From assembly GCA_004376485.1 (NCBI GenBank), contig SOJT01000168.1, positions 1 through 6,911 of the forward strand: a DNA stretch of 6,911 nucleotides. Reading direction: 5' to 3'. Each line of letters starts with the position of its first letter. Position 1 is the stretch's first letter. This document shows positions 6,827 to 6,911 of the stretch, piece by piece. The translations under genes were made by a program, and so were the position numbers. The notes beneath the pieces are model-generated. The model made no database searches, was not told the origin of the DNA, and saw only the letters and a list, made by a program, of their open reading frames with translations. This stretch comes from Candidatus Aerophobota bacterium. GTDB lineage: Bacteria; Aerophobota; Aerophobia; Aerophobales; AE-B3A.

Positions 6827-6856
6827 ATAATATAGCCCATAGAGAAAGAATGTCAA
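6827..6856 (-). promoter_or_regulatory. Sigma70-type promoter of the nusA operon
   Basis: On the minus strand a perfect -35 TTGACA (6851-6856) is followed by a 16-nt spacer and TATATT (6829-6834), or an 18-nt spacer and TATTAT (6827-6832). Either pair is a good housekeeping promoter. The start should fall in the G run at about 6821-6825, giving a leader of roughly 70 nt to ATG 6755. No other promoter of this quality was seen between the genes, so it probably drives the whole operon. Confidence 0.8.
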
Positions 6857-6911
6857 GAATACGCGGGAAAGTCCCTCGATACCAGTACAAGTTAGAATAA
6901 ATCGAGCTGCG
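6857..6911. other. Upstream region with two short inverted repeats, no gene seen
   Basis: No convincing coding sequence is visible in either direction. On the minus strand the frames do not resemble the end of RimP. On the plus strand the ATG at 6850 gives only 16 codons. Two small dyads are present: GGGA-AAG-TCCC at 6865-6875, ending 8 nt upstream of the -35 hexamer, and CTCGAT (6875-6880) with ATCGAG (6901-6906) separated by 20 nt. They could be operator half-sites or part of an upstream gene's 3' region, or chance. Confidence 0.35.

Noticed and set aside
6850..6900. Plus-strand ATG with 16 codons, preceded by a perfect TATAAT at 6826-6831
   Set aside because: The TATAAT has no -35 partner at the right spacing (AAAGAC at 17 nt) and largely overlaps the minus-strand -10. 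The peptide is too short to support a gene call.

Overview
The window is a single block of bacterial housekeeping genes, all on the minus strand, read from the right edge to the left: nusA, infB, a small DUF503 (YlxP-like) gene, truB, ribF, birA and coaX. The organism is a bacterium of moderate GC content. infB followed by a DUF503 gene, and a birA without DNA-binding domain next to coaX, are arrangements familiar from Firmicutes-like and some deep-branching or uncultured lineages. I cannot name the taxon. I see no mobile element, CRISPR array, RNA gene or phage signal.

Layout. Positions 6762-6911 hold no convincing gene. They carry a strong sigma70-type promoter for the minus strand (-35 TTGACA at 6851-6856; -10 TATATT at 6829-6834 or TATTAT at 6827-6832). 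A perfect 10-bp hairpin begins almost at the predicted transcription start. A leader of about 70 nt then ends in an AAGGAG ribosome site before nusA. nusA and infB are 6 nt apart. A 134-nt gap (3703-3836) separates infB from the DUF503 gene. From there the genes are packed tightly: 9 nt to truB, 1 nt to ribF, an 11-nt overlap into birA, and 18 nt to coaX. coaX runs off the left edge with only its last few residues missing.

How the genes work together. The promoter-proximal half serves transcription and translation: NusA (elongation, termination and antitermination factor), IF2 (initiator tRNA delivery and subunit joining), the DUF503 protein (probably ribosome-associated) and TruB (tRNA pseudouridine 55). 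The distal half makes or attaches cofactors: RibF (FMN and FAD), BirA (biotin attachment) and CoaX (first step of coenzyme A synthesis). One transcript could cover all seven, since no intrinsic terminator is visible between them.

What differs from the textbook nusA-infB operon: rimP does not lie upstream of nusA, ylxR and ylxQ are absent between nusA and infB, and rbfA is absent between infB and truB. The infB-DUF503 gap is also odd: its purine bias is opposite to that of the operon, and it contains a short plus-strand open frame. I found no clear evidence of a previously undescribed system. The most interesting points are the 5'-terminal hairpin of the operon mRNA, the gap after infB, and several changed motif residues in BirA and IF2.
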